From a virus, in the IMG/VR virus record IMGVR_UViG_3300034022_000723, positions 1 to 64,000 of that record: DNA of 64,000 nt. The stretch is one strand, 5' to 3'. The notes under the pieces were generated by a model. The model saw nothing but the letters and a program-made list of their open reading frames with translations. It searched no databases and had not been told where the DNA came from. Below, one piece after another: positions 9,521-17,923 of this stretch; the first letter of the stretch is position 1; every line of letters begins with the position of its first letter. Made by a program: the position numbers and the translations under genes.

Positions 9521-9987
9521 TGGCAACTTTACAAAATACAACAGTAAATGGTATTTTAACCACATCTACGAGTTTCACATCACCACGTATATTAAATAAT
9601 ACAAGTTATAATCATATGATGAGGGAGTATAGTGGAACAGTCTTTATCCCAACAACGGTTAATAGTGCAACAAATTATGTTGACCTATTTGGTAATACGG
9701 GAGTTCATAATCGTATGTATGGGTTTTGTAGTTGGGTTTGCTATCAATCTCAAATACATTGTGGTAGTTTTTATTGGCAATTATCTGAATATGGTTTTAA
9801 TATACAAACATTAACAAGTACAGGTACGTGGTCTGCCGCTAGACATAATCCATCATATGGGACAAATTATTGTAGATTCTACAATACGATAGGTTCTGAA
9901 TGGGGTAATGGTACATATCTCTTTGTATTAAATGTACAAGGACCCGGTGATTTCACATCATCATATTTAACACAACGAGTAAGATAA
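9520..9987 (+). CDS. Small fibre-associated beta-rich protein, tandem copy 2
   Basis: 155 aa, starting in a TAATG overlap with copy 1. Same layout: MATLQNTTVNG start, FYWQLSEYGFNIQ in place of WFALSQYGLQI, YCRFYNTIGSEWGNGTY, and C-terminal YLTQRVR. Divergence from copies 1 and 3 is high although the pattern of Trp, Tyr-Gly and C-terminal Thr-Arg is kept, which points to an old duplication under structural constraint. Four Cys residues lie between ~67 and ~80 (SWVCYQSQIHC), possibly disulphide or metal forming. Confidence 0.65.
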   Translation: MATLQNTTVNGILTTSTSFTSPRILNNTSYNHMMREYSGTVFIPTTVNSATNYVDLFGNTGVHNRMYGFCSWVCYQSQIHCGSFYWQLSEYGFNIQTLTSTGTWSAARHNPSYGTNYCRFYNTIGSEWGNGTYLFVLNVQGPGDFTSSYLTQRVR

Positions 9988-10427
9988 TGGCAAATTTAAT
10001 AGCAACAACATCTTCTGAATTAACTGCAACTTCAATAACATCACCAAAAATGTTAATGAGTAATACATATGGGGCAATGAATGAATGGACAGGAACGGCG
10101 GCGATTAATAATGGTTCTTCCGTTGATTTAATATGTAATGTTAGTGGATACGCAAGAACAATTGGACTTTGTAATTTTTTTAATTTTACAACGGGAACAT
10201 GGAGATATGGAATATTTGAGTTTGATGTATCAAGATATGGATTACAACACACACCAATTTTATCGTGGGGAGATTATTCAGTTTCTCATTATCAAGAAGG
10301 TAATGTTGATAGAAATTGGTTAAGATTTACCAATACATCAGGACAAAATGGATTAACTGTTTATTTTAATATAAGAATATTAAATTCATCGGGATATGAA
10401 TCGTCAATATTAACAAGAGTAAAATAA
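9987..10427 (+). CDS. Small fibre-associated beta-rich protein, tandem copy 3
   Basis: 146 aa, again beginning in a TAATG overlap. Shares MANLIATTSSELTATS start, FEFDVSRYGLQHTP, NWLRFTNTSG, VYFNIRILN and C-terminal SSILTRVK with copy 1. It ends the coupled chain begun by the fibre gene. Function unknown; the three copies may form a hetero-oligomer or carry alternative receptor specificities. Confidence 0.65.
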   Translation: MANLIATTSSELTATSITSPKMLMSNTYGAMNEWTGTAAINNGSSVDLICNVSGYARTIGLCNFFNFTTGTWRYGIFEFDVSRYGLQHTPILSWGDYSVSHYQEGNVDRNWLRFTNTSGQNGLTVYFNIRILNSSGYESSILTRVK

Positions 10428-10436
10428 TTATATAAT

Positions 10437-10703
10437 ATGATACACGAATTAGATAAAGGAGAACCATTATTAAGTCCAGTTGATGGAACACCACTTACAG
10501 AAGACCAAAGATATGGTTTCTATGTTGGTTTAGCAGAACATTACTCAACACAATATCAAAGAGATAGACAACAAATATACCCATCATTAGGTAATCAATT
10601 AGATATGTTGTGGCATGAATTAAATGTGAGTGGAAGTTTAACAAGTAATGGTGAATGGTTTAATAAAATAAAAGAGGTTAAAGAAAACAATCCAAAACCT
10701 TAA
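10437..10703 (+). CDS. Small conserved phage tail-region protein
   Basis: 88 aa. The C-terminal half reads YPSLGNQLDMLWHELN, then WFNKIKEVKENNPKP. The pattern YP...QLDMLW...W...IK.VK...PKP is one I know from small proteins beside tail-fibre genes of myoviruses; exact function is not established. No membrane segment or Cys is visible. It sits 9 bases after copy 3 and 2 bases before the next fibre-like gene, so it belongs to the same transcription unit. Confidence 0.6.
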   Translation: MIHELDKGEPLLSPVDGTPLTEDQRYGFYVGLAEHYSTQYQRDRQQIYPSLGNQLDMLWHELNVSGSLTSNGEWFNKIKEVKENNPKP

Positions 10704-10705
10704 TA

Positions 10706-11569
10706 ATGTCAAATCTTACAAATCTTACCATAAACGACACTGGTTATATACAATTACCATCGGGAACAACAGCACAAAGACCTGTGTCACCATTGACTGG
10801 ATATGTTAGATTTAATACAACTATGGGTTTAGTTGAATATTACAACGGTAGTTATTGGATAGATCAAACAACCGGTAGAATTGCGGAAGGTGGTATTGTA
10901 ACATCAAACTTATTACTTCATTTAGATAGTGGTAAACCAACGAGTTATCGCGGTGGTAATGTGTGGTATGATGTTAGTTCACAATGTGCACATGGGATAT
11001 TTGTAAACAGTCCAACATATACACCAGCTGATGGTTCGGGAGGTACCGTTTCATTTGACGGAACTAATGATTATATTAGAATTTCTACATTAAATACATT
11101 ACCAACAACACAAATAACTATGGAAGGTTGGATTAAACCAACAAGAACAGTAAGTACGGGAACTGTGAGAGGTGGTGTGGTTTCTGCAACAAATACGACA
11201 TATTTAGGTATATTTAATTCCGCAGATGGTGGTAGTACACACTCTTTACATTGGGCAAATACTACCGATAGTAGTAGACCATATAGTGCAGTTGGTAATA
11301 TCCCCAATAATGTTTGGTCACACATTGTAGGTACATGGGATGGTTCAACGAGTAAAGCATATGTGAATGGTACCGAAGTATGGTCTGCGGCACAGACAGG
11401 GACAATTGCCGCCGCCACATATGTAGTTGGAACATATGGAAGTGGATTGACAGATGGGTTGCATAATTTTCAAGGACAAATTGCAATTGCAAGAATATAT
11501 AGTATAGGATTAAGTGGAGCTCAAGTTTTACAAAATTATAACGCGCAAAGAAATAGATTTAATATTTAA
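10706..11569 (+). CDS. Fibre-type protein with N-terminal RP module and LamG domain
   Basis: 287 aa. Residues 1-50 contain NLTINDTGYIQLPSGTTAQR, PLTGYVRFNTTMGLVEYYNG and YWID, an anchoring module of phage fibre and surface proteins that recurs in the next two genes. Residues ~65-287 form a LamG/concanavalin-like domain: LLLHLDSGKPTSYRGG, VSFDGTNDYIRIS, MEGWIKPTR, VGTWDGSTSKAYVNG and AIARIYSIGLSGAQVLQNYN. Such domains bind carbohydrate. Likely a virion-surface lectin. Confidence 0.75.
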   Translation: MSNLTNLTINDTGYIQLPSGTTAQRPVSPLTGYVRFNTTMGLVEYYNGSYWIDQTTGRIAEGGIVTSNLLLHLDSGKPTSYRGGNVWYDVSSQCAHGIFVNSPTYTPADGSGGTVSFDGTNDYIRISTLNTLPTTQITMEGWIKPTRTVSTGTVRGGVVSATNTTYLGIFNSADGGSTHSLHWANTTDSSRPYSAVGNIPNNVWSHIVGTWDGSTSKAYVNGTEVWSAAQTGTIAAATYVVGTYGSGLTDGLHNFQGQIAIARIYSIGLSGAQVLQNYNAQRNRFNI

Positions 11570-11574
11570 ATATA

Positions 11575-12282
11575 ATGGCAAGTTTAAAAAATTTAACAAT
11601 TAACGACACTGGATTTATTGGATTACCAACAGGTAGTACAGCTGAAAGACCATCTCCGTCTAATGGATATGTTAGATATAATACTACTTTAGGTAGACCT
11701 GAAGTTTATATTAATAATTGGTTAAATCCTTATGCTAGAACGGAAAGTTATTTACATTATTACGAAGGTAGAGATGCGAATTTATATACAGGAAATTGGA
11801 ATAATAGTACAACATTCTCAATGTTAAACTTTGGCGAATTAGGACATGTCACCGCACATGGTTGGTCGACAGGTCCTGCAACATATACATTAACATTGAG
11901 TTCAATTCCAACACATACACAAGTTCGTTATATGGTATTTTGGCATTTAGTGGACTCATTGGATACCGAAACAAGTAATTTATATTTAATGAATTCATCA
12001 GGAACAGAAACTGAATTTTGGAGATTTACAAAAATTTATAATGCCGCACCATCAACATCAGTTTTACAATCAGGGGCGTCCGCAACTTGGAGTAATCCAA
12101 AAACATACACTTATAGACCTTGGGGAAATGGTACTTATGGAAATGATGGATATGTGATATTTGATAGTGGATATTATGACCACACATCAACATCATTTAC
12201 AGCAAGACATGTATGTGGAGCAGATCAGGCACAAGCAGATGAAGCACATTATCTTTCACATGTTCAATTATGGATAAAATAA
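11575..12282 (+). CDS. Fibre-type protein with N-terminal RP module and unknown C-terminus
   Basis: 235 aa. The first ~45 residues repeat the module of the 10706 gene (NLTINDTGFIGLPTGSTAER, GYVRYNTTLGRPEVY). The remaining ~180 residues match no family I recognise; they are beta-rich and aromatic, with YEGRDANLYTGNW, VRYMVFWHLVDSLDTETSN and a C-terminal HYLSHVQLWIK. The first strand (HYYEGRDANLYTGNW) and the Thr/Ser-rich strands suggest another jelly-roll binding domain. Shared N-terminus with different C-termini implies interchangeable receptor-binding heads on one docking module. Confidence 0.65.
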   Translation: MASLKNLTINDTGFIGLPTGSTAERPSPSNGYVRYNTTLGRPEVYINNWLNPYARTESYLHYYEGRDANLYTGNWNNSTTFSMLNFGELGHVTAHGWSTGPATYTLTLSSIPTHTQVRYMVFWHLVDSLDTETSNLYLMNSSGTETEFWRFTKIYNAAPSTSVLQSGASATWSNPKTYTYRPWGNGTYGNDGYVIFDSGYYDHTSTSFTARHVCGADQAQADEAHYLSHVQLWIK

Positions 12283-12288
12283 AAAATT

Positions 12289-13950
12289 ATGGCAACACTT
12301 AAAAATACAACAATAACAAGTTCTACCGGATATTTAGGACTACCATCGGGAACTGGAACACAAAGACCATCACCAACAACTGGTATGATACGATATAATT
12401 CAAGTCGTACCGAAGTTGAAGTGTATGATGGTACTAAGTGGATGAGCGCACAAAAAAGAAAAGAAAATTATAGCACATCTGGTTTAGTTTGTTATATAGA
12501 TGCTGGTGATCCACAATGTTATAGTGGTAATGGTAGTACATTAACAGATTTATCAGGAAATTCAAATAATTTAACTCTACCTGGTTCAGGTGTTTCATTT
12601 AATACGACCGGAGGAGGTTCTTTATATTTTGATGGAACCGCAAGAGCAAACGTTGCACATCATAGTTCATTGGATTTTACGAGTACCCAACAATATACTG
12701 CGTTAATTTGGGTAAATCCATCATTAGGTGGTGGAACTTGGCACGGATTAATTAGTAAAGGAGATTCACAACAATACGCCGCAACATTGAGAAGTGCATT
12801 CGGATATATTCATTATGAAACAAATTACTCATTGGCAGCGATAGATACACCCAATAATTCAATAATAGGAAGTAAGTGGCAACAAGTTGTCATTAGAAGT
12901 GACGGGTCATCAAAAGCAACATTTATTGATACAATACGATGTGCATATGTAACAGGTGCCGTTAGTTCAACTACAAATACTGAAACATTGAGATTTGGTG
13001 AAGGTAATACGGGAGAATTACTTATTGGTTATTTAGGAGCAGTTATGATTTATAACCGAGCATTAAGTGATGAAGAAATTGGAAATATATTTAATGAACA
13101 AAGAGGTAGATACGGAGTAGATACACCATTAGGTTCAGCATTTAATCCGGCCGATTCGGCACAAACAATAAAAACCTTAAATTCAAATGCACCAAATGGG
13201 GTATATTATATAAATTTACCTAACATTGGCCCAAGAAAAACATTTTGTATTATGGATAGTGCATATGATGGAGGAGGTTGGATGATGGTAATGAAAGCCA
13301 CAAGAGGAACTACTTTTAATTATGGGGCAAGTTATTGGACAACACAAAATGTATTAAATCAAAATAACTTAAATCAAGATGATGGTGATGCTAAATATGA
13401 CGCATTCAATTATTTTGAAGGTACAGATTTAATGGCTAGATGGCCCGATATTCCAACTACTGGTGGTAGTATTGCGGGAACAGGAAATTGGATATGGATG
13501 GAAAAAGGGTTTAATGGTGGTAGAGCTAGTACGCGAACAAATTTAGTAGATTTTTTTACTAATGCAGGAACATACGAAAGTGGTGATGGTGGTACTTATG
13601 GTGGATATTTTTTAAGAGATGCAAAAACTTTTACTGGTTGGGCAAGTGGAGTATTTTCAAGTCAGGTGGATATTAGATTTTATGGATTTAATTTTAGAAA
13701 TAACCCATTATATTTTGGTACAACGGATGCAAAAGTTAGATGGGGGTTTGGTTGGAATGAAAATGGTGAAGGATTATACACATCTCCAGCTACTTTGGCA
13801 GTAGGACCATATAGAGGTTCGGATGATGTAAGTGGTGGTATTGGTATGGATAGTAGATATGGAAACTATTCTGGTGGAGATATGATTGGGTGTTGTCAAG
13901 ATACTACCGGTATCAATAGAAGTGCAAGAGTGGAAGTCTATATTAGATAA
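12289..13950 (+). CDS. Fibre-type protein: RP module, LamG and fibrinogen-like domain
   Basis: 553 aa. Order: N-terminal module (~1-50, PSGTGTQRPSPTTGMIRYNS), LamG-like domain (~60-275, GLVCYIDAGDPQCYSG, LYFDGTARANV, IGYLGAVMIYNRALSDEEI), then ~275 residues resembling a fibrinogen C-terminal-like globular domain: NGVYYINLPNIGPRKTFCIM, YDGGGWMMVMKATRG, and near the end MDSRYGNYSGGDMIGCCQD and ARVEVYIR. Fibrinogen-like domains in other systems bind acetylated sugars. An unusual combination that fits a glycan-binding receptor protein. Last gene of the structural block; the TTATATTAT promoter-like element follows. Confidence 0.72.
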   Translation: MATLKNTTITSSTGYLGLPSGTGTQRPSPTTGMIRYNSSRTEVEVYDGTKWMSAQKRKENYSTSGLVCYIDAGDPQCYSGNGSTLTDLSGNSNNLTLPGSGVSFNTTGGGSLYFDGTARANVAHHSSLDFTSTQQYTALIWVNPSLGGGTWHGLISKGDSQQYAATLRSAFGYIHYETNYSLAAIDTPNNSIIGSKWQQVVIRSDGSSKATFIDTIRCAYVTGAVSSTTNTETLRFGEGNTGELLIGYLGAVMIYNRALSDEEIGNIFNEQRGRYGVDTPLGSAFNPADSAQTIKTLNSNAPNGVYYINLPNIGPRKTFCIMDSAYDGGGWMMVMKATRGTTFNYGASYWTTQNVLNQNNLNQDDGDAKYDAFNYFEGTDLMARWPDIPTTGGSIAGTGNWIWMEKGFNGGRASTRTNLVDFFTNAGTYESGDGGTYGGYFLRDAKTFTGWASGVFSSQVDIRFYGFNFRNNPLYFGTTDAKVRWGFGWNENGEGLYTSPATLAVGPYRGSDDVSGGIGMDSRYGNYSGGDMIGCCQDTTGINRSARVEVYIR

Positions 13951-13972
13951 TAATATTTTAATTATTGAAATA

Positions 13973-13987
13973 TTTTTCTTATATTAT
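13973..13987 (+). promoter_or_regulatory. T-tract plus TTATATTAT element, putative enzyme-operon promoter
   Basis: TTTTTCTTATATTAT lies 4 bases before the ATG at 13992 and marks the switch from structural to enzyme genes. Near-identical elements precede 22906, 35355, 43723, 52049 and 60755, and the minus-strand gene starting at 35261. Proposed early or middle promoter, from recurrence only. Confidence 0.5.
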
Positions 13988-13991
13988 AGGT

Positions 13992-14672
13992 ATGAATAAT
14001 ATCGGTATAGGAGTAATGTGTTTCGGTGACGTTTCCTATTTTAATAGTACAAAAGAAAAAGTTACCAATTTAAAAGATATTGGAATTGATTGTTATGTCT
14101 TAACCGATGACACAGAACAATTTACAACTAAAACTATATACTATGGTAGACACCTTAAGTCATATCATGATAAGATAATATTAGTTAAAGAAATATTAAA
14201 ATATCATAACATAGCAATATTAATTGATGCCGACACCATCATCAATGACTATTCAATTATTAACGATTTAAAAAACCACAAATTCAAAGACGGAATCACA
14301 TACATTGATAATCTATTATCAAATAAAGTTAATAAAGAGTTTATCGGTGAAATCAATTTAACTGCACCAGATTGGGATGAATATAAGAAGTACGTTGATA
14401 AATTATTACCAACATTTACAGAGTTAGAAACAATTAACGAATATTTCATTGTCTTTAATAATCAAGGACTTAAAGATGATTTCTTTTTACAATATGAAAA
14501 GTTGCAAGTGGTGAGAGAAAGTTGTGATATCAGAAGAATTAAAGAAATATACGCAGGTGGAGAAGGATTCTCAATACATATTGCATCAAAACTATCAAAT
14601 GTGTATATACAAAAAGATAATGAATTGTTTAATATGTTAAAAGATAATGTTATAAATGTAATAAAACAATAA
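13992..14672 (+). CDS. Putative GT-A glycosyltransferase
   Basis: 226 aa from the ATG at 13992; an in-frame TTG at 13965 is upstream of the promoter-like element and is rejected. Begins GIGVMCFGDVSYFNSTKEKV, with a nucleotide-sugar-binding-like N-terminus, YVLTDDTEQF, and the acidic DxD-type motif IDADTIIND at D79-D81 expected to bind the metal and sugar nucleotide. The second half (TYIDNLLSNK, INEYFIVFNN, YAGGEGFSIHIASKL) fits an acceptor-binding half of small retaining or inverting GT-A enzymes. Exact family uncertain. First gene of a coupled glycan-modification operon; 3 bases separate it from the methyltransferase. Confidence 0.6.
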   Translation: MNNIGIGVMCFGDVSYFNSTKEKVTNLKDIGIDCYVLTDDTEQFTTKTIYYGRHLKSYHDKIILVKEILKYHNIAILIDADTIINDYSIINDLKNHKFKDGITYIDNLLSNKVNKEFIGEINLTAPDWDEYKKYVDKLLPTFTELETINEYFIVFNNQGLKDDFFLQYEKLQVVRESCDIRRIKEIYAGGEGFSIHIASKLSNVYIQKDNELFNMLKDNVINVIKQ

Positions 14673-14675
14673 GTT

Positions 14676-15401
14676 ATGATTACCAATCAAGATTTTATTA
14701 AAGAAAAAATTACAACCAATTATGGTGAACCTGTACCTTATAGATGGACACATGGTGCCACCGAAGAACATTTAGGTGATGGTATTATAGTTTATTCGTT
14801 AATACAACATATGAGAGCCAAGAACTGCGCATGTATCGGTTCTGGTGGTGGATATATACCTCGTATTATAACACAAGCAAGATTAGATTTACATAAACAA
14901 GGAATATTTGAAGGTAACGACACTTTAAATTGGGGTGATATTGGTGTAACCTATCTGGTTGACGCTTGTAATGGGGTAGGAGGACCTAACGACCTTGAGG
15001 ATGAGTATTCATACTACCGACATACGTTTCAACCCAGATTGATTAAATCAACATCAGAAGATGCATATTATAATTTCTTTGTTTTACAAGATATTAAATT
15101 AGATTTTATCTTTATAGATGGTGACCATTCATATGAAGGAGTTAAGAAAGATTTTGAATTATATTCAACACTATTAACCGATAAAGGTATTATTGTTATT
15201 CACGATACAGATTCAGATTACGAGGAATCATTAATAGTTTCAGAGGACGCAAAAAAAGACCACCATAGATTTGACGGTCCATCAAAATTTATTAAAGAAT
15301 TAGAAAAAAATCCACTTTATAATTTGATTAATTTATTTAATTTTCGTATATTACCTAACAAACCAGCATCAAGCGGTATAACGGTAATTAATAAAAAATA
15401 A
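14676..15401 (+). CDS. Class I SAM-dependent methyltransferase
   Basis: 241 aa. Motifs: CIGSGGGYIPRI (~50-61), the SAM-binding glycine loop; LDFIFIDGDHSYEGVKKDF (~142-160), typical of the Methyltransf_24 group of sugar and small-molecule methyltransferases; then TDKGIIVIHDTD (post-motif strand). Substrate unknown; the flanking glycosyltransferases suggest O-methylation of a glycan. The stop overlaps the next ATG as TAATG. Confidence 0.75.
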   Translation: MITNQDFIKEKITTNYGEPVPYRWTHGATEEHLGDGIIVYSLIQHMRAKNCACIGSGGGYIPRIITQARLDLHKQGIFEGNDTLNWGDIGVTYLVDACNGVGGPNDLEDEYSYYRHTFQPRLIKSTSEDAYYNFFVLQDIKLDFIFIDGDHSYEGVKKDFELYSTLLTDKGIIVIHDTDSDYEESLIVSEDAKKDHHRFDGPSKFIKELEKNPLYNLINLFNFRILPNKPASSGITVINKK

Positions 15402-16258
15402 TGGTTAGGTTATTAACAGTTATAGGTCACGGAGTTAATTTACTTCCACATTTCATCAAACATTATAAAAGATATGTTGATGAGATTAACATTGCAATTT
15501 ATAAAACAGATTTATACCCAACATTAGAAGAAGATATAAATGAAATTATTAAAGACCATGACAATGTGAAGATTGTTAAGGTCATTGAAGATAGAGTTTT
15601 TGATTGGGAGAAAGTAACCGCATTATATAACTTCATTAAGGATCAAATACCATTTGATTGGTGGGTGATTGCCGACATTGATGAATTTCATTTATATCCT
15701 GATGATGATATTGTTTCATTAATTAACGATTGTGAAGAATTTGGATGGGATATTGTTCGAGGTGGTTTTATTGATAGAATTGGAGAAGATGGTGAGTTTG
15801 TTGAATTAAAAGATGATGTATCAATATGGGAACAATTTCCAAATGCCGGTTTTTTTAGATATCATATGAGTAAAGCGTGTCCAAATAAAATATGTTTAAT
15901 TAGAGGTGGAATACAAATTACTTCAGGTCAACACTATGCAAATATTGATGGACACACCACATGGAAATGGCAAGGTTGGGGTCATCCATCAATTGCACCA
16001 ATACCATCCTATTCAGTTCAAGTACATCATTTTAAATGGGATAAAACTTCCATAGATAGAGTGAAAGCGGTTGCAGAATTAAAAGAAGATTATTCTTATT
16101 CAGATGAGTATTTTAAAATGTTCACTGAATTGTTAAAAACAAAATATAAAATAAATCTAAATAAAAGAGAATATATGTTTGAATTGGGATTAATATATCC
16201 CGAATATAACAGATATAAAAGTTGGAATAAATTAATAAATAAAATAACATCAATATGA
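15401..16258 (+). CDS. Glycosyltransferase family 2/92-like protein
   Basis: 285 aa. N-terminal strand MVRLLTVIGHGVNLLPHFIK followed by a WWVIADIDEFHLYP motif (D92, D94, E95), the DxDEF pattern of GT92-like and related glycosyltransferases that hold a divalent metal. Further on GWDIVRGGFIDRIGEDG and a HHFKWD motif (~209-214) that also occurs in this group. Donor and acceptor unknown. Coupled upstream by TAATG and downstream by ATGA. Confidence 0.68.
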   Translation: MVRLLTVIGHGVNLLPHFIKHYKRYVDEINIAIYKTDLYPTLEEDINEIIKDHDNVKIVKVIEDRVFDWEKVTALYNFIKDQIPFDWWVIADIDEFHLYPDDDIVSLINDCEEFGWDIVRGGFIDRIGEDGEFVELKDDVSIWEQFPNAGFFRYHMSKACPNKICLIRGGIQITSGQHYANIDGHTTWKWQGWGHPSIAPIPSYSVQVHHFKWDKTSIDRVKAVAELKEDYSYSDEYFKMFTELLKTKYKINLNKREYMFELGLIYPEYNRYKSWNKLINKITSI

Positions 16259-16485
16259 GTGTAAAACCATCAAATGACGAGTTAATGGCTCTCGAAACAA
16301 GAAAAGTAAAAGCCTTAGAAAAAATTGCAAATTCATTAGATTCTTTAACCGTTTGGTTTGAAGAAATCGATAAAGATGAGTGGGGTAACAGAGCCCAATA
16401 TTATCTAGCGGAATTTCATAACAAATTTGTAAAAGAAGGTTTCGTTGAGGACAGTAAAGTAACAACTAAGAGTGGAAAAAAGTAA
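16255..16485 (+). CDS. Small protein of unknown function
   Basis: 76 aa, ATG overlapping the previous stop as ATGA. Sequence is mostly helical and charged: LETRKVKALEKIANSLDSL then VWFEEIDKDEWGNR and a Lys-rich tail. No recognised family, no membrane segment. Its 3' end overlaps the GTG start of the next gene by 14 bases. Could be an accessory or scaffolding subunit of the neighbouring transferases; that is only context. Confidence 0.55.
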   Translation: MSVKPSNDELMALETRKVKALEKIANSLDSLTVWFEEIDKDEWGNRAQYYLAEFHNKFVKEGFVEDSKVTTKSGKK

Positions 16486-17923
16486 AAAATTAGGAGTCGT
16501 TGTTCCATATAGAAATAGAAGAAGTCATTTAAAAGAATTTAGTAGACGATTTGTTAGATATATGGAAAAATTTGATATCAATTATGAATTAATTGTTATT
16601 AACCAAGACGATGCTAAATTATTTAATAGGGGAACATTATTAAATATCGGATTTAAGTATGCTGAAGAATTAAATTGTGATTATGTCGTATTTCATGATA
16701 TTGACATGATGCCAATACATGTTGATTATTCATATTCAGAGGTCCCGTTACATTTATCAACACATTTTTTAAATAATGAAGAGTATGATAAAAAATTAAC
16801 CTTCGAAGAATATTTTGGAGGAGTTGTAATGTTCCCAATGGAACATTTTCGTCAAATAGATGGGTATTCCAATAAGTATTGGGGTTGGGGTTATGAGGAC
16901 ACTGACTTACTTTATAGATGTGAAAAAAAAGGTATACCATTAAATGATTTAGATATTCAGAATGTGGGGACATCACCATCAAAAGTATTAAAACTTAATG
17001 GTATAAATGCATATGTTAAGGCAAGAAATGAATTTAAACTTAATCAAAATATGACATTTTTCGTTTCGTTTTATCCTACTGATTTAATATTAGACCATAC
17101 AAAAGACTCTGACGATTTTACTATATTTTCAATTCCAGGATACGATTTTTCAATTACGTATAATTCATTTCGTAGATATAATTTCTGCACTTTTGATAAA
17201 GACAATAATGCGGTTTATGTTAATTCAAATATAATAACAAATTATAAAACGAATATATGTGTTGTGTTAGACAACATTAACGACGTTATTAAAGTATATC
17301 AAGACGGAAAACTGATTGGGAAAGAAGTATTTTATAAAAAAATACGTTCATACGATAATGAAAAATATTTTTATTTAGGTGTAGGTAACCCAAAAAGAAA
17401 TGACACACCTAATTCTCAATATCCTAATTATTTTAATGGTTATATTTCAACATTCGCAGTATACAATTGTAATTTAAATGACAATGAAATTTTAGAAATA
17501 TCTAAAAATGAAAATAATAATTTAAAGGAAAATTTTGGTGATTATATATCATCACAAGACCTACAACTATATTATGACCCTAATTTTACTGAAGGTTATA
17601 AATTAAAAGATTTATCGGATAATTTAAATAACGGTAAAATTTTTAATTGTGAAATTGTTGATTTAGAATTTGAAAAATATAAAAGAATAAAAATACCACA
17701 TAGAAGAGAATCGACATTTGCATTATTACCACACAAAGAAAATGGGTTTTATAAAAACAAATGGAAATTCAAAGCAACCAGATGGAATCAATTAAGATTT
17801 TATAATGAAGTTAGATTAAATGACGAGTTATTGGAAAATGACGGATTATCAACATTGGAATTTGCTGAACATTCAAAAATTCAGATAAGTGAAAACATAA
17901 CACACGTTAACGTAGCAATATGA
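16472..17923 (+). CDS. Galactosyltransferase-like (GT7) enzyme fused to LamG-like domain
   Basis: 483 aa. GTG start at 16472 is needed to include VVVPYRNRRSHL (PYRNR 12-16), the donor-binding motif of beta-1,4-galactosyltransferase-like enzymes. Then FNRGTLLNIGF (~51-61), metal-site HDIDMMP (75-81), YFGGVVMF (114-121) and GYSNKYWGWGYEDTDL (131-146), all classic GT7 positions. Residues ~165-483 form a LamG-like jelly roll (FYPTDLILDHTKDSDDF, YNSFRRYNF, YFNGYISTFAVYNCNLNDNE). In known GT7 enzymes there is no such lectin extension; here it may bind acceptor glycan or tether the enzyme to a virion. Overlaps the next gene by 4 bases. Confidence 0.75.
   Translation: MEKSKKLGVVVPYRNRRSHLKEFSRRFVRYMEKFDINYELIVINQDDAKLFNRGTLLNIGFKYAEELNCDYVVFHDIDMMPIHVDYSYSEVPLHLSTHFLNNEEYDKKLTFEEYFGGVVMFPMEHFRQIDGYSNKYWGWGYEDTDLLYRCEKKGIPLNDLDIQNVGTSPSKVLKLNGINAYVKARNEFKLNQNMTFFVSFYPTDLILDHTKDSDDFTIFSIPGYDFSITYNSFRRYNFCTFDKDNNAVYVNSNIITNYKTNICVVLDNINDVIKVYQDGKLIGKEVFYKKIRSYDNEKYFYLGVGNPKRNDTPNSQYPNYFNGYISTFAVYNCNLNDNEILEISKNENNNLKENFGDYISSQDLQLYYDPNFTEGYKLKDLSDNLNNGKIFNCEIVDLEFEKYKRIKIPHRRESTFALLPHKENGFYKNKWKFKATRWNQLRFYNEVRLNDELLENDGLSTLEFAEHSKIQISENITHVNVAI

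Noticed and set aside
13965-13991. Upstream TTG start for the 13992 glycosyltransferase
   Set aside because: It would place the start codon upstream of the TTATATTAT element and the residues gained match no family N-terminus.
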